From Spirosoma arboris (GTDB lineage Bacteria > Bacteroidota > Bacteroidia > Cytophagales > Spirosomataceae), in assembly GCF_009754945.1 (NCBI RefSeq), contig NZ_WPIN01000005.1:248001-312000 (forward strand): DNA of 64,000 nt, read 5' to 3'. Every line of letters begins with the position of its first letter. The first letter of the stretch is position 1. Under the pieces are notes generated by a model. That model was not told the origin of the DNA and made no database searches. It saw only the letters and a program-made list of their open reading frames with translations. This document shows positions 56,453 to 64,000 of this stretch, in pieces. Made by a program: the position numbers and the translations under genes.

Positions 56453-59400
56453 ATGGCTAAACCACAAAAAAAACTCTTTCTGCTAGACGCGCTGGCTCTC
56501 ATTTACCGCGCTCATTTTGCCTTCAGCAAAGCCCCCCGAATTTCGTCGCGCGGCATTAATACCTCGGCCGTATTTGGCTTCATGAACGCCATGATTGAGG
56601 TTCTGACGAAGGAAAAACCCACCCACATCGGTGTCGCGTTCGATTCGGCCAAGAAGACCTTCCGGCACGAGCAGTTTCCGATGTATAAGGCCACTCGGCA
56701 GTCGCAACCCGAAGATATTAGCGTGGCCATGCCTTATATCAAACAGATTGTGGAAGCCATGCACATTCCCATTCTGATTTTGGAAGGTTATGAAGCCGAC
56801 GATATCATCGGCACGATTGCCAAGAAAGCAGCACTGGCCGATTTCGAGGTGTATATGATGACCCCCGACAAAGATTATGGTCAGTTGGTGGAAGAGCACA
56901 TTCACATTTATAAGCCCGCCTTCATGGGCAAACCCGCCGAGAAACTGGGTGTAAATGAAGTGCTGGACCGCTGGCAAATTGAACGGATTGATCAGGTAAC
57001 AGACATGCTGGGGCTGATGGGTGATTCGGTCGATAATATTCCGGGGATTCCGGGCATTGGCGAAAAAACGGCTCAGAAACTCATCACCGACTTTGGTTCG
57101 GTTGAAAATCTGATTGCCCGTGCCGACGAACTCAAAGGTAAACTCAAAGAAAACGTTGTCAATTTTGCCCAGCAGGGTCTGCTGTCGAAACAGCTGGCAA
57201 CCATTCATTTAGACGTTCCGGTACCCTTTGACGAAGAACACCTTCGTCATACCGAATACGACAAACCTCGCCTGGCTGCGCTTCTGGATGAACTTGAGTT
57301 TCGGCAGATGAAAACTCGCCTATTGGGAGCTGATTTTGACGAAAAACCACTGCCTGCTGCGTTTAAAGCACCTGCGTCGTCGCAAATGAATCTGTTCGAT
57401 TCGCCCGGAGGGAACTCGCCAGCGTTCATGCCTTTCCCGAACATGGGAGCGGCTAATCCATCGGGAGCGGATGATTTGCCGTTTGATTTTGGTAGTGTAC
57501 CCTCACCCCCGGCCCCTCCCGCAACGGCGGACCGCCCAAACCAGGAGAGGGGTGTGAAATCGAAACGGACACCAGTTAGTGTCCCGACTGCTTCGGCTAC
57601 AGAAGCTACGCCTAATCAGGTAACAGATACAACTACGACGGACGATTCCACAGGTACAGAAGAGCCAGCTTATTTAGATGTTTATCCTGATTACGAACTA
57701 GATCCAAATCAGCCTGAACGTCGAAAGACGATTATGTCGGTCAAGCACGACTATCGCTTAGTTGATACACCCGAGCTACGGGCTAGTTTAGTACATTATC
57801 TGGGACTTCAGGAAAGCATCTGTTTCGACTCAGAAACGACAGCGATTGACCCGGTAGAAGCTGATTTGGTAGGCTTATCGTTCGCCTATCGAAAGGGCGA
57901 AGCGTTCTACGTTCCCGTGTCTGCTGATCGTAATGAAGCACAGGCGATTGTGGATCAGTTTAAGCCTGTCTTCGAGAACGCCAGTATCGGCAAGATTGGA
58001 CAGAACCTGAAGTATGATCTGCTCATGCTGAAAAAGTATGGTGTGGAAGTACAAGGCAAGCTGTTTGACACTATGATTGCCCACTACCTGATTGAGCCAG
58101 AAATGCGCCATAACATGGACATGATGGCCATGACCTACCTGAACTATAGTCCGGTTGAGATTGAAGCACTGATCGGAAAGAAAGGAAAAGGTCAGTTGAC
58201 CATGCGCGACGTGGATCTCCAGAAAGTAGTCGACTATGCAGCCGAAGACGCCGATATTACGCTTCAGCTCAAAGATGTTTTTGCCCCCCGACTCGAAAAA
58301 GATAGCCTTCACAAACTATTCGATCAGGTAGAGATGCCGCTCGTGCAGGTACTCACCGACCTTGAGCTGGAAGGCATTACGCTAGATACGAACGCTCTGG
58401 CTGAACTGTCGGCCACGCTGGAAGTAGACATGCGGCAGGTGCAGCAGGAGATTTTCGACATTGCAGGTGAGCCTTTTAACATCGGGTCGCCCAAGCAGTT
58501 AGGTGAAGTTTTGTTCGACAAATTGAAGCTCGATAAGAACGCCAAAAAGACTAAAACGGGCCAGTATGCAACGGGCGAGGAGATTTTGTCGAAGATGGAA
58601 GCCGAGCACGAAATTGCCCGGAAGATTCTGGACTACCGCGAGTTAATCAAACTCAAGAATACTTACGTTGACGTACTGCCCTTATTGATCAGTAAACGCA
58701 CAGGCCGGATTCATACCTCATTTAATCAGGCCGTTGCGGCAACCGGGCGCTTGTCATCGGTCAATCCTAATCTGCAAAATATCCCAATTCGAACGCCACG
58801 TGGGCAGGAAATCCGTAAAGCGTTTGTGCCACGCGGACCGGAGTTCGTGATCATGTCGGCCGACTATTCGCAGATCGAGCTACGAATTATGGCAGCGTTC
58901 AGTGGTGATCAAACGATGCTGGAAGCGTTTAATAATGGTGTTGACATTCATACGCAAACGGCCAGCAAAGTCTTCCACGTTGGCCTGGATGAGGTAACGA
59001 GCGAGATGCGCCGGAAAGCCAAAACCATCAACTTTGGGATCATCTATGGCATTTCGGCTTTCGGCCTGTCGCAGCGACTAAAGATTCCCCGTAAAGAAGC
59101 GGCACAGATTATCGACGAGTATTTTGCGGGCTTCCCGGCGGTGAAAGACTACATCGATCAATGCATTGAAAAAGCGAGAGGCTTTGGCTATGCAGAAACC
59201 ATTCTAGGCCGTCGCCGGTACCTACGCGACATCAATTCCCGCAACCAGACTGACCGGATGTTTGCCGAACGTAACGCCGTAAATGCGCCCATCCAGGGCA
59301 GTGCCGCCGACATGCTCAAGATTGCCATGATTCGGATTCACGAATTCATGCAACAGGAGCGTCTAAAATCAAAAATGATCCTGACCGTACACGATGAATT

Positions 59401-59536
59401 GGTATTCGACGCTCACCGCGACGAAATTGAGATCCTCCGTGTGCGCGTAGACGACATCATGCGCAATGCCATCCCAATGGGTGTTAAGATGGAAACCGGT
59501 ATTGGTACTGGTGAGAACTGGTTGTTGGCGCACTGA
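56453..59536 (+). CDS. polA: DNA polymerase I
   Basis: 1027 residues, longer than the usual 850-950. The 5'-3' exonuclease part spans about 1-300 (LLDALALIYRAHFAF, MGDSVDNIPGIPGIGEKTAQ). A long linker (about 300-425) contains an unusual Pro/Arg segment. The 3'-5' exonuclease has FDSET (D459, E461), GQNLKYD and YAAEDAD and looks active. Polymerase motifs are A (SADYSQIELR), B (RRKAKTINFGIIYG) and C (LTVHDELVFD). It repairs and matures Okazaki fragments. Residues 350-368 are encoded by a dispersed-repeat-like sequence (57500-57557). Confidence 0.96.
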   Translation: MAKPQKKLFLLDALALIYRAHFAFSKAPRISSRGINTSAVFGFMNAMIEVLTKEKPTHIGVAFDSAKKTFRHEQFPMYKATRQSQPEDISVAMPYIKQIVEAMHIPILILEGYEADDIIGTIAKKAALADFEVYMMTPDKDYGQLVEEHIHIYKPAFMGKPAEKLGVNEVLDRWQIERIDQVTDMLGLMGDSVDNIPGIPGIGEKTAQKLITDFGSVENLIARADELKGKLKENVVNFAQQGLLSKQLATIHLDVPVPFDEEHLRHTEYDKPRLAALLDELEFRQMKTRLLGADFDEKPLPAAFKAPASSQMNLFDSPGGNSPAFMPFPNMGAANPSGADDLPFDFGSVPSPPAPPATADRPNQERGVKSKRTPVSVPTASATEATPNQVTDTTTTDDSTGTEEPAYLDVYPDYELDPNQPERRKTIMSVKHDYRLVDTPELRASLVHYLGLQESICFDSETTAIDPVEADLVGLSFAYRKGEAFYVPVSADRNEAQAIVDQFKPVFENASIGKIGQNLKYDLLMLKKYGVEVQGKLFDTMIAHYLIEPEMRHNMDMMAMTYLNYSPVEIEALIGKKGKGQLTMRDVDLQKVVDYAAEDADITLQLKDVFAPRLEKDSLHKLFDQVEMPLVQVLTDLELEGITLDTNALAELSATLEVDMRQVQQEIFDIAGEPFNIGSPKQLGEVLFDKLKLDKNAKKTKTGQYATGEEILSKMEAEHEIARKILDYRELIKLKNTYVDVLPLLISKRTGRIHTSFNQAVAATGRLSSVNPNLQNIPIRTPRGQEIRKAFVPRGPEFVIMSADYSQIELRIMAAFSGDQTMLEAFNNGVDIHTQTASKVFHVGLDEVTSEMRRKAKTINFGIIYGISAFGLSQRLKIPRKEAAQIIDEYFAGFPAVKDYIDQCIEKARGFGYAETILGRRRYLRDINSRNQTDRMFAERNAVNAPIQGSAADMLKIAMIRIHEFMQQERLKSKMILTVHDELVFDAHRDEIEILRVRVDDIMRNAIPMGVKMETGIGTGENWLLAH
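57500..57557. repeat. Dispersed repeat inserted in the polA linker
   Basis: The bases begin CCCTCACCCCCGGCCCCT and end AGGAGAGGGGTGTGA, matching the intergenic repeat at 48812-48850 (complement: CCCTCACCCC...CCTCTCC...GGAGAGGGG) with internal differences. In polA it is read as Pro- and Arg-rich residues 350-368 within the linker and does not interrupt the frame. Confidence 0.6.
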
Positions 59537-59563
59537 TAGAAGAACTTTATTTTTTGCTTATCC

Positions 59564-59602
59564 AAAGCCGTCTTATGTTAACTCAGATAAGGCGGCTTTT
59601 TT
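59564..59602 (+). terminator. Intrinsic terminator of polA
   Basis: AAAGCCGTCTTAT (59564-59576) pairs with ATAAGGCGGCTTT (59587-59599) with one G-U type mismatch, followed by T-rich bases. It lies 28 bases after the polA stop. Confidence 0.8.
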
Positions 59603-59701
59603 TGTTCATTGACCATTTATCCTGACCTTCTGCCGACTAATAAATTTGTCCGCTATCAGAAGAATGAAAAAGCAATCTTGGAGAACCATCATGTATTCCC
59701 T

Positions 59702-61444
59702 ATGAAAAAGACACTGCTACACAAGCACCTAGGTCTGGCTATCATTGTCATTCTGCTAACTACGTCTTCTGCTTTCGCCCAGACAAAAGCTACTAAAATT
59801 GACGCTCTCGTTCAGCAATATGTTGCTAACCGGCAGTTTAATGGTAGTGTATTGGTGGCCGAACATGGTCAGGTAATTTTCAAAAAAGGATATGGTATGG
59901 CCAATATGGAGTGGAATATTCCAAATGCGCCCGATACCAAATTCAGACTGGGTTCCATCACCAAACAGTTTACGGCCATGCTCATTATGCAGCTGGTCGA
60001 GAAAGGGAAGCTCAAACTGGATGGAAAAGTAACTGATTATTTGCCGGATTACCCAAAAGCCAACGGCGACAAAATCACCATACATCACCTGCTCACGCAC
60101 ACATCGGGGATTCCCAATTACACCAATTTTCCGAAGTTTTTTGAAATGGAAAGTCGGAATCCAGCTACACCCAGTGAGTTCTTAAAAAAATTCGCCGATA
60201 TGCCACTTGACTTTGAACCCGGTTCAAAATTTTCATACAGTAACTCCGGCTATTTCCTGCTGGGTGTCCTCATCGAAAAAGTCTCAGGAAAATCGTATGC
60301 TAACCTTTTGAAAGAGAATATCCTCACTCCTTTGCAACTCACGGATACAGGCTACGATTTGTTTGCGCCAATCCTCCCTAAACGGGCAACCGGCTACGAA
60401 AAACAGGGCAGTAACTACGTGAATTCCCCTTATCTGGATATGACAATTCCATACGCTGCCGGGTCTTTATACTCCACCGTAGAGGATTTGTACCGCTGGG
60501 ATCAGGCTTTATATACGGATAAGCTACTGTCAGCCAGCGCAAAAGCAACGATGTTTACGCCGTTTCTGGATGGTTATGCGTACGGATGGGGAGTGCGAAA
60601 AACAAAGATTGGCGACTTAAAAGACAGTTTGTTGGTAATTGAGCACACAGGCGGCATCAACGGTTTTAATACAATCATCAGTCGAATTCCTAAAGACAAA
60701 CAACTGGTTGTTTTGCTTAACAATACGGGCGGTGCCCCGCTTGGCGCTATTCGCAAAAACATTCTCAATATCCTTTACAATCAGCCTATTGAGCCCCCCA
60801 AAAAGCCGATTACAGACTTGTTACGGCAGTCGATCTTGTCGGAGCCGCTGGCCAAATCGCGGGAGAAATTCAATGCTTGGAAAACTGATAAAGCCTATAA
60901 CGTAAATGAAGATGATGTCAATAGCTTGGGCTATGAACTCATGGGTAATGGAAAGCTACCTGAGTCAATCAACGTGTTTACGCTTAACGTCGAAGCTTAT
61001 CCAAAATCATACAACGTGTATGATAGCCGGGGAGAAGCCTACATGACCGCTGGGAACAAGGCGGCTGCTATTCAGGATTACAAAAAATCGGTAGAGCTCA
61101 ACCCACGTAATACGAATGGTTTCGATAAGCTGAAAGAATTGGGCGAAACAGTTGAAGCGCCAAAAGAAGTAGCCATTACTGTAGATGCTACTACGTTAGA
61201 ATCGTATGTAGGCAAGTATGAGCTAGCTCCCTCCTTTGCTATCGCGATCACGCGTGATGGCGATAAACTCTTCGGACAGGCAACAGGGCAACCCAAATTT
61301 GAACTATTCGCCGAATCGAAAACAAAGTTTTATCTCAAAGTCGTGGATGCGCAGGTAACATTTGAGAGCAACGACAAAGGCGAAGTTCAACAATTAATCC
61401 TACATCAGAACGGGCAGAATATGCCGGGCAAACGAGTGCGGTAG
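59702..61444 (+). CDS. Serine hydrolase, beta-lactamase class C-like, with TPR-type and DUF3471-like ends
   Basis: 580 residues from the ATG at 59702, which starts a signal peptide (MKKTLLHKHLGLAIIVILLT, then AFAQ). The frame from 59609 has a polar start. The penicillin-recognising fold is seen: S85-x-x-K88 (GSITKQF), Y179-S-N181 (SYSNSGY) and HTGG (EHTGGINGF). A TPR-like helical pair (about 450-490; SYNVYDSRGEAYMTAGNKAA) precedes a DUF3471-like beta domain (about 505-580). Members are peptidases, esterases or D-aminopeptidases; no beta-lactam resistance should be assumed. The periplasmic role is not known. Confidence 0.88.
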   Translation: MKKTLLHKHLGLAIIVILLTTSSAFAQTKATKIDALVQQYVANRQFNGSVLVAEHGQVIFKKGYGMANMEWNIPNAPDTKFRLGSITKQFTAMLIMQLVEKGKLKLDGKVTDYLPDYPKANGDKITIHHLLTHTSGIPNYTNFPKFFEMESRNPATPSEFLKKFADMPLDFEPGSKFSYSNSGYFLLGVLIEKVSGKSYANLLKENILTPLQLTDTGYDLFAPILPKRATGYEKQGSNYVNSPYLDMTIPYAAGSLYSTVEDLYRWDQALYTDKLLSASAKATMFTPFLDGYAYGWGVRKTKIGDLKDSLLVIEHTGGINGFNTIISRIPKDKQLVVLLNNTGGAPLGAIRKNILNILYNQPIEPPKKPITDLLRQSILSEPLAKSREKFNAWKTDKAYNVNEDDVNSLGYELMGNGKLPESINVFTLNVEAYPKSYNVYDSRGEAYMTAGNKAAAIQDYKKSVELNPRNTNGFDKLKELGETVEAPKEVAITVDATTLESYVGKYELAPSFAIAITRDGDKLFGQATGQPKFELFAESKTKFYLKVVDAQVTFESNDKGEVQQLILHQNGQNMPGKRVR

Positions 61445-61621
61445 CGGTTAATTTTCCTCTCAATTGCATTGACTAACTAATAAATTAGACCTTTCTTAGA
61501 GTAGGGAACAATTTTGCACTTTTTCTATTTTCCTAACAAAATAGGCTTCATATCGTGAGGTTTATTGTGAGTTTTCCAAGTTGGAGTAACTCACGAGCTG
61601 TCAGAAAATAGTACGCTGCAA

Positions 61622-62797
61622 ATGAAAAAAAGTCTGTTACCCCTCGCTATTGGAGGCTTCGGTATTGGCATGACGGAATTCGTCATGATGGGCATTCTAC
61701 CCGATATTGCAAACTCCCTAAACATCTCGATTCCATCGGCTGGCCATCTGATTTCGGCCTATGCACTTGGCGTCGTGTTGGGTGCTCCCCTATTGGTGGG
61801 CATTGCCGGAAATTATCCACCTAAGAAAATTCTGCTGGGCCTGATGGCCTTGTTCACCTTTTGTAATGTGCTTTCGTCTTTTGCGCCTAATTATGAGATC
61901 ATGATGATAACCCGCCTGTTGTCGGGTTTGCCGCATGGTGCTTTTTTTGGTGTGGGAGCTGTGGTTGCCAGCCGGTTAGCAGGTAAGGGCAAAGAAGCGC
62001 AGGCCATTTCGATGATGTTTGCGGGGCTTACTGTAGCCAATATCATTGGGGTTCCTCTAGGCACTTACATTGGTCACACCATGAGCTGGCGGATAACGTT
62101 CGTGATTATTGCGTCTGTTGGCCTGATCACAATGGCTTGTATCCAAAAGCTGCTGCCAGTTATGCCGGTTGCAAGTGAGTCTAATCTTCGCAAAGACCTC
62201 AAACTATTTACCCACGTAGAACCCTGGCTTATTTTGGGTATTACAGCCATTGGCACCGGTGGGCTATTTGCCTGGTTCAGTTATATAGCGCCATTATTGA
62301 CCGAAGTCGCTCATTTTGGTAGCGACCAGATTACCTGGATTCTGGTACTGGCTGGTTTAGGCATGGCAGCGGGCAACCTCATTGCCGGGCGTACCGCCGA
62401 CAGTATTTCACCCATTAAAGCGACCGCTTTATTTCTATTGCTGATGAGCATTTGTCTCTTTGTGGTTTATTATGTCGCACCATTCCAGATACCACTATTG
62501 GGAATGACATTTATTACGGGTGCCATTGCCTTCTCGTTGGGCGCTCCAATCCAGATTTTAATGATTCGGGCAGCTAATGGTTCCGAAATGCTGGCGTCAT
62601 CGGTTAGTCAGGCAGGATTTAATATTGGAAATGCGCTGGGTGCTTACTTAGGTGGATTACCCATTGCTGCCGGCTTAGGCTATACGTCTCCTCAATTGGT
62701 GGGCGCCATGCTGGCGTTTACTGGTTTTATCATGGCGATGATGATGTACTTCCGGCAGAAGGAAGCCGAAAACTTCGAACTATCGCACGGACACTAA
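61622..62797 (+). CDS. MFS transporter (DHA1 / AraJ-type efflux)
   Basis: 391 residues with 12 predicted transmembrane helices. It matches the DHA1 arabinose-efflux-type MFS proteins: GGFGIGMTEFVMMGILPDIA at the N-terminus and RLLSGLPHGAFFGVGAVVAS in the helix 4 region, with GRTADSI in the helix 8/9 loop. These export sugars or small drugs driven by protons. No sugar-porter signatures are present, which separates it from the importer at 8593-9975. It has its own terminator and is unlinked to the glycan genes. Confidence 0.9.
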   Translation: MKKSLLPLAIGGFGIGMTEFVMMGILPDIANSLNISIPSAGHLISAYALGVVLGAPLLVGIAGNYPPKKILLGLMALFTFCNVLSSFAPNYEIMMITRLLSGLPHGAFFGVGAVVASRLAGKGKEAQAISMMFAGLTVANIIGVPLGTYIGHTMSWRITFVIIASVGLITMACIQKLLPVMPVASESNLRKDLKLFTHVEPWLILGITAIGTGGLFAWFSYIAPLLTEVAHFGSDQITWILVLAGLGMAAGNLIAGRTADSISPIKATALFLLLMSICLFVVYYVAPFQIPLLGMTFITGAIAFSLGAPIQILMIRAANGSEMLASSVSQAGFNIGNALGAYLGGLPIAAGLGYTSPQLVGAMLAFTGFIMAMMMYFRQKEAENFELSHGH

Positions 62798-62834
62798 GCA
62801 ACGACCGATTAAACAAAATTAGTCTTAGACTATC

Positions 62835-62876
62835 AACGGATTCCGTACATTGAGACGGAATCCGTTTTTGTTTTTT
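62835..62876 (+). terminator. Intrinsic terminator of the MFS exporter gene
   Basis: AACGGATTCCGT (62835-62846) pairs with ACGGAATCCGTT (62855-62866), followed by T-rich bases to 62876. It lies 38 bases after the stop. Confidence 0.85.
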
Positions 62877-62890
62877 TAACCTTTCTATTC

Positions 62891-63856
62891 ATGAGCTTTC
62901 TGGGTATACTTCTGGTACTGGCGATTATTGTCGTCTATCTTTCCGTCGTCATTGTGCAACAGGGCACAGTCGCAGTTATTACCGTTTTTGGTAAATATTC
63001 CCGTGTGATGACACCGGGTTTGAATTTTAAAATTCCGTTTATTGAATTTATTTACCGACGCATTTCGATCCAGAACCGCTCTGCCGAATTGGCGTTTCAG
63101 GCCATCACTGCAGATCAGGCTAATGTGAACTTTAAGGCGATGCTGGTTTATTCAGTCCTGAATCAGGGTGAAGAAGTCATTAAAAACGTAGCATTCAAAT
63201 TCATTGACGAAGCCTCATTTATGCAGGCACTCATCCGAACCATCGAAGGCTCTATCCGTAGTTTTGTGGCTACCAAACGCCAGTCCGAAATTCTGGCGTT
63301 GCGCTCCGAAATCATCGAACACGTTAAATCGCAACTCGATGTTCTACTCGAAAGCTGGGGGTATCACCTTACCGATTTACAACTGAACGATATCGCATTC
63401 GATGAAGTCATTATGCGTTCGATGGCGCAGGTAGTAGCCTCCTCAAACCTGAAAGCAGCTGCCGAAAACGAAGGTCAAGCGCTGCTGATTACTAAAACTA
63501 AAGCCGCTCAGGCCGAGGGGAATGCGATTCAGATTTCGGCCGAAGCGGAGAAAACAGCCTCTCAATTACGTGGTCAGGGTGTGGCTCTGTTCCGGGAAGA
63601 AGTTGCCAAAGGTATGGCTGAATCGGCAAAAGTAATGAACGAGGCCAATCTGGATGCTTCCCTAATTTTGTTCTCGATCTGGACCGAAGCCATAAAGCAT
63701 TTTGCCGAGAACGGGAAGGGCAATGTTATTTTCCTCGATGGCTCAACTGAAGGTATGGAGAAAACAATGAAACAGCTACTTGCCGTTGAAACGATGAACC
63801 GAGGTGGCGGCTCAGGTGGTATCATTACCCCACCATCGACACCAGCCAAGAGGTAA
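62891..63856 (+). CDS. SPFH-domain (band 7/stomatin-like) membrane protein
   Basis: 321 residues. One N-terminal transmembrane helix (about 3-22, GILLVLAIIVVYLSVVIVQQ) is followed by the SPFH domain (about 20-190): GTVAVITVFGKYSRVMTPGL and VLNQGEEVIKNVAFKF. A charged Ala/Glu-rich coiled coil (about 195-250) and a C-terminal Gly/Pro-rich tail complete the protein. SPFH proteins oligomerise on membranes and scaffold microdomains or proteases. It is followed 30 bases later by a universal stress protein gene on the same strand. Confidence 0.9.
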   Translation: MSFLGILLVLAIIVVYLSVVIVQQGTVAVITVFGKYSRVMTPGLNFKIPFIEFIYRRISIQNRSAELAFQAITADQANVNFKAMLVYSVLNQGEEVIKNVAFKFIDEASFMQALIRTIEGSIRSFVATKRQSEILALRSEIIEHVKSQLDVLLESWGYHLTDLQLNDIAFDEVIMRSMAQVVASSNLKAAAENEGQALLITKTKAAQAEGNAIQISAEAEKTASQLRGQGVALFREEVAKGMAESAKVMNEANLDASLILFSIWTEAIKHFAENGKGNVIFLDGSTEGMEKTMKQLLAVETMNRGGGSGGIITPPSTPAKR

Positions 63857-63886
63857 ACATAGTTTGCGATTTACGGTTTTCAGTAT

Positions 63887-64000
63887 ATGACAGACTTACT
63901 ATTCCCTACCGATTTTTCGACCAACACGACAGCTGCTCTGGATTGGGTTCGACTTTTCGCCCACAAAACGGGCGCAACCATTACATTGTTGCACGTTTTT
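63887..64000 (+). CDS. Universal stress protein (UspA family), 5' end only
   Basis: The frame starts at ATG 63887 and runs off the window after 38 codons. The start MTDLLFPTDFSTNTTAALDW and the following LFAHKTGATITLLHVF are the classic beginning of a UspA-fold protein, with the D10 region and first alpha-beta unit visible. Family members bind ATP or are stress-induced. It is 30 bases downstream of the SPFH gene and may be co-transcribed. Confidence 0.85.
   Translation, partial: MTDLLFPTDFSTNTTAALDWVRLFAHKTGATITLLHVF

Noticed and set aside
56483..57208. Long open frame of 241 codons on the strand opposite polA
   Set aside because: It lies wholly inside the conserved polA coding sequence, its product has no recognisable features, and the polA frame shows every expected motif.
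1..64000. tRNA, rRNA, CRISPR arrays, intact insertion sequences, prophage or attachment sites
   Set aside because: None was recognised when reading both strands; the only mobile-element trace is the weak transposase-like remnant at 25152-25373.

Overview
The window comes from a member of the Bacteroidota, most likely a Spirosoma-like cytophagal bacterium. The evidence is three SusC-type TonB-dependent receptors (two with a SusD lipoprotein), an ECF sigma/FecR pair beside an STN-type receptor, a two-component 'propeller' sensor, several TAnnTTTG-type -7 boxes, no obvious Shine-Dalgarno sequences, and GC content near 50%. No rRNA, tRNA, CRISPR array or intact insertion sequence was seen. Most of the window is accessory carbohydrate metabolism; the last 10 kb is mostly housekeeping.

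Layout. 1-2704: the 5' part of a propeller sensor, a probable 45-residue membrane peptide and a DUF6640 membrane protein. 2841-18329: a sugar-use region with a GH2 beta-galactosidase and a clan GH-D (GH36-like) alpha-galactosidase in one operon, then isomerase/epimerase, sugar-porter MFS and phytanoyl-CoA-dioxygenase-like genes in a second operon, a divergent AraC regulator, a SusC/SusD pair and an SMP-30-like secreted propeller. A closely related 78-bp promoter module lies upstream of both the dioxygenase operon and the SusC/SusD operon, so the AraC protein probably controls both. 18428-23127: two alpha/beta hydrolases, a Crp-like regulator and small uncharacterised proteins.

23166-42470: a D-apionate-lactonase-like gene divergent from a second SusC/SusD pair, a Tat-type carboxylesterase, a secreted ThuA protein, and a 1152-residue ThuA/sorbosone-dehydrogenase/PKD/cytochrome c fusion. 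These are followed by an ECF sigma factor, FecR anti-sigma and a third SusC that carries an STN signalling domain and is a close paralogue of the second SusC. 42477-51851: DUF4395 and peroxiredoxin-like genes, a dehydrogenase/HEAT/cytochrome c protein, a Tat-type FAD oxidoreductase and a TldE-TldD pair in which only TldD has a Tat signal.

52257-64000: small lipoproteins, a DUF4440 protein, an acyl-CoA thioesterase, a two-domain fasciclin lipoprotein, DNA polymerase I with a dispersed-repeat-like insertion in its linker, a serine hydrolase, an MFS exporter, an SPFH protein and the start of a universal stress protein.

Taken together, the genes suggest outer-membrane import of galactose-containing or related glycans, extracellular and periplasmic hydrolysis, periplasmic quinone/cytochrome-linked oxidation of sugars to lactones, and lactone hydrolysis. 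The substrate is not known from the sequence. A striking structural feature is a set of long, often perfect inverted repeats (arms of 25-42 bp) placed directly at stop codons; some even supply the last codons of a gene.
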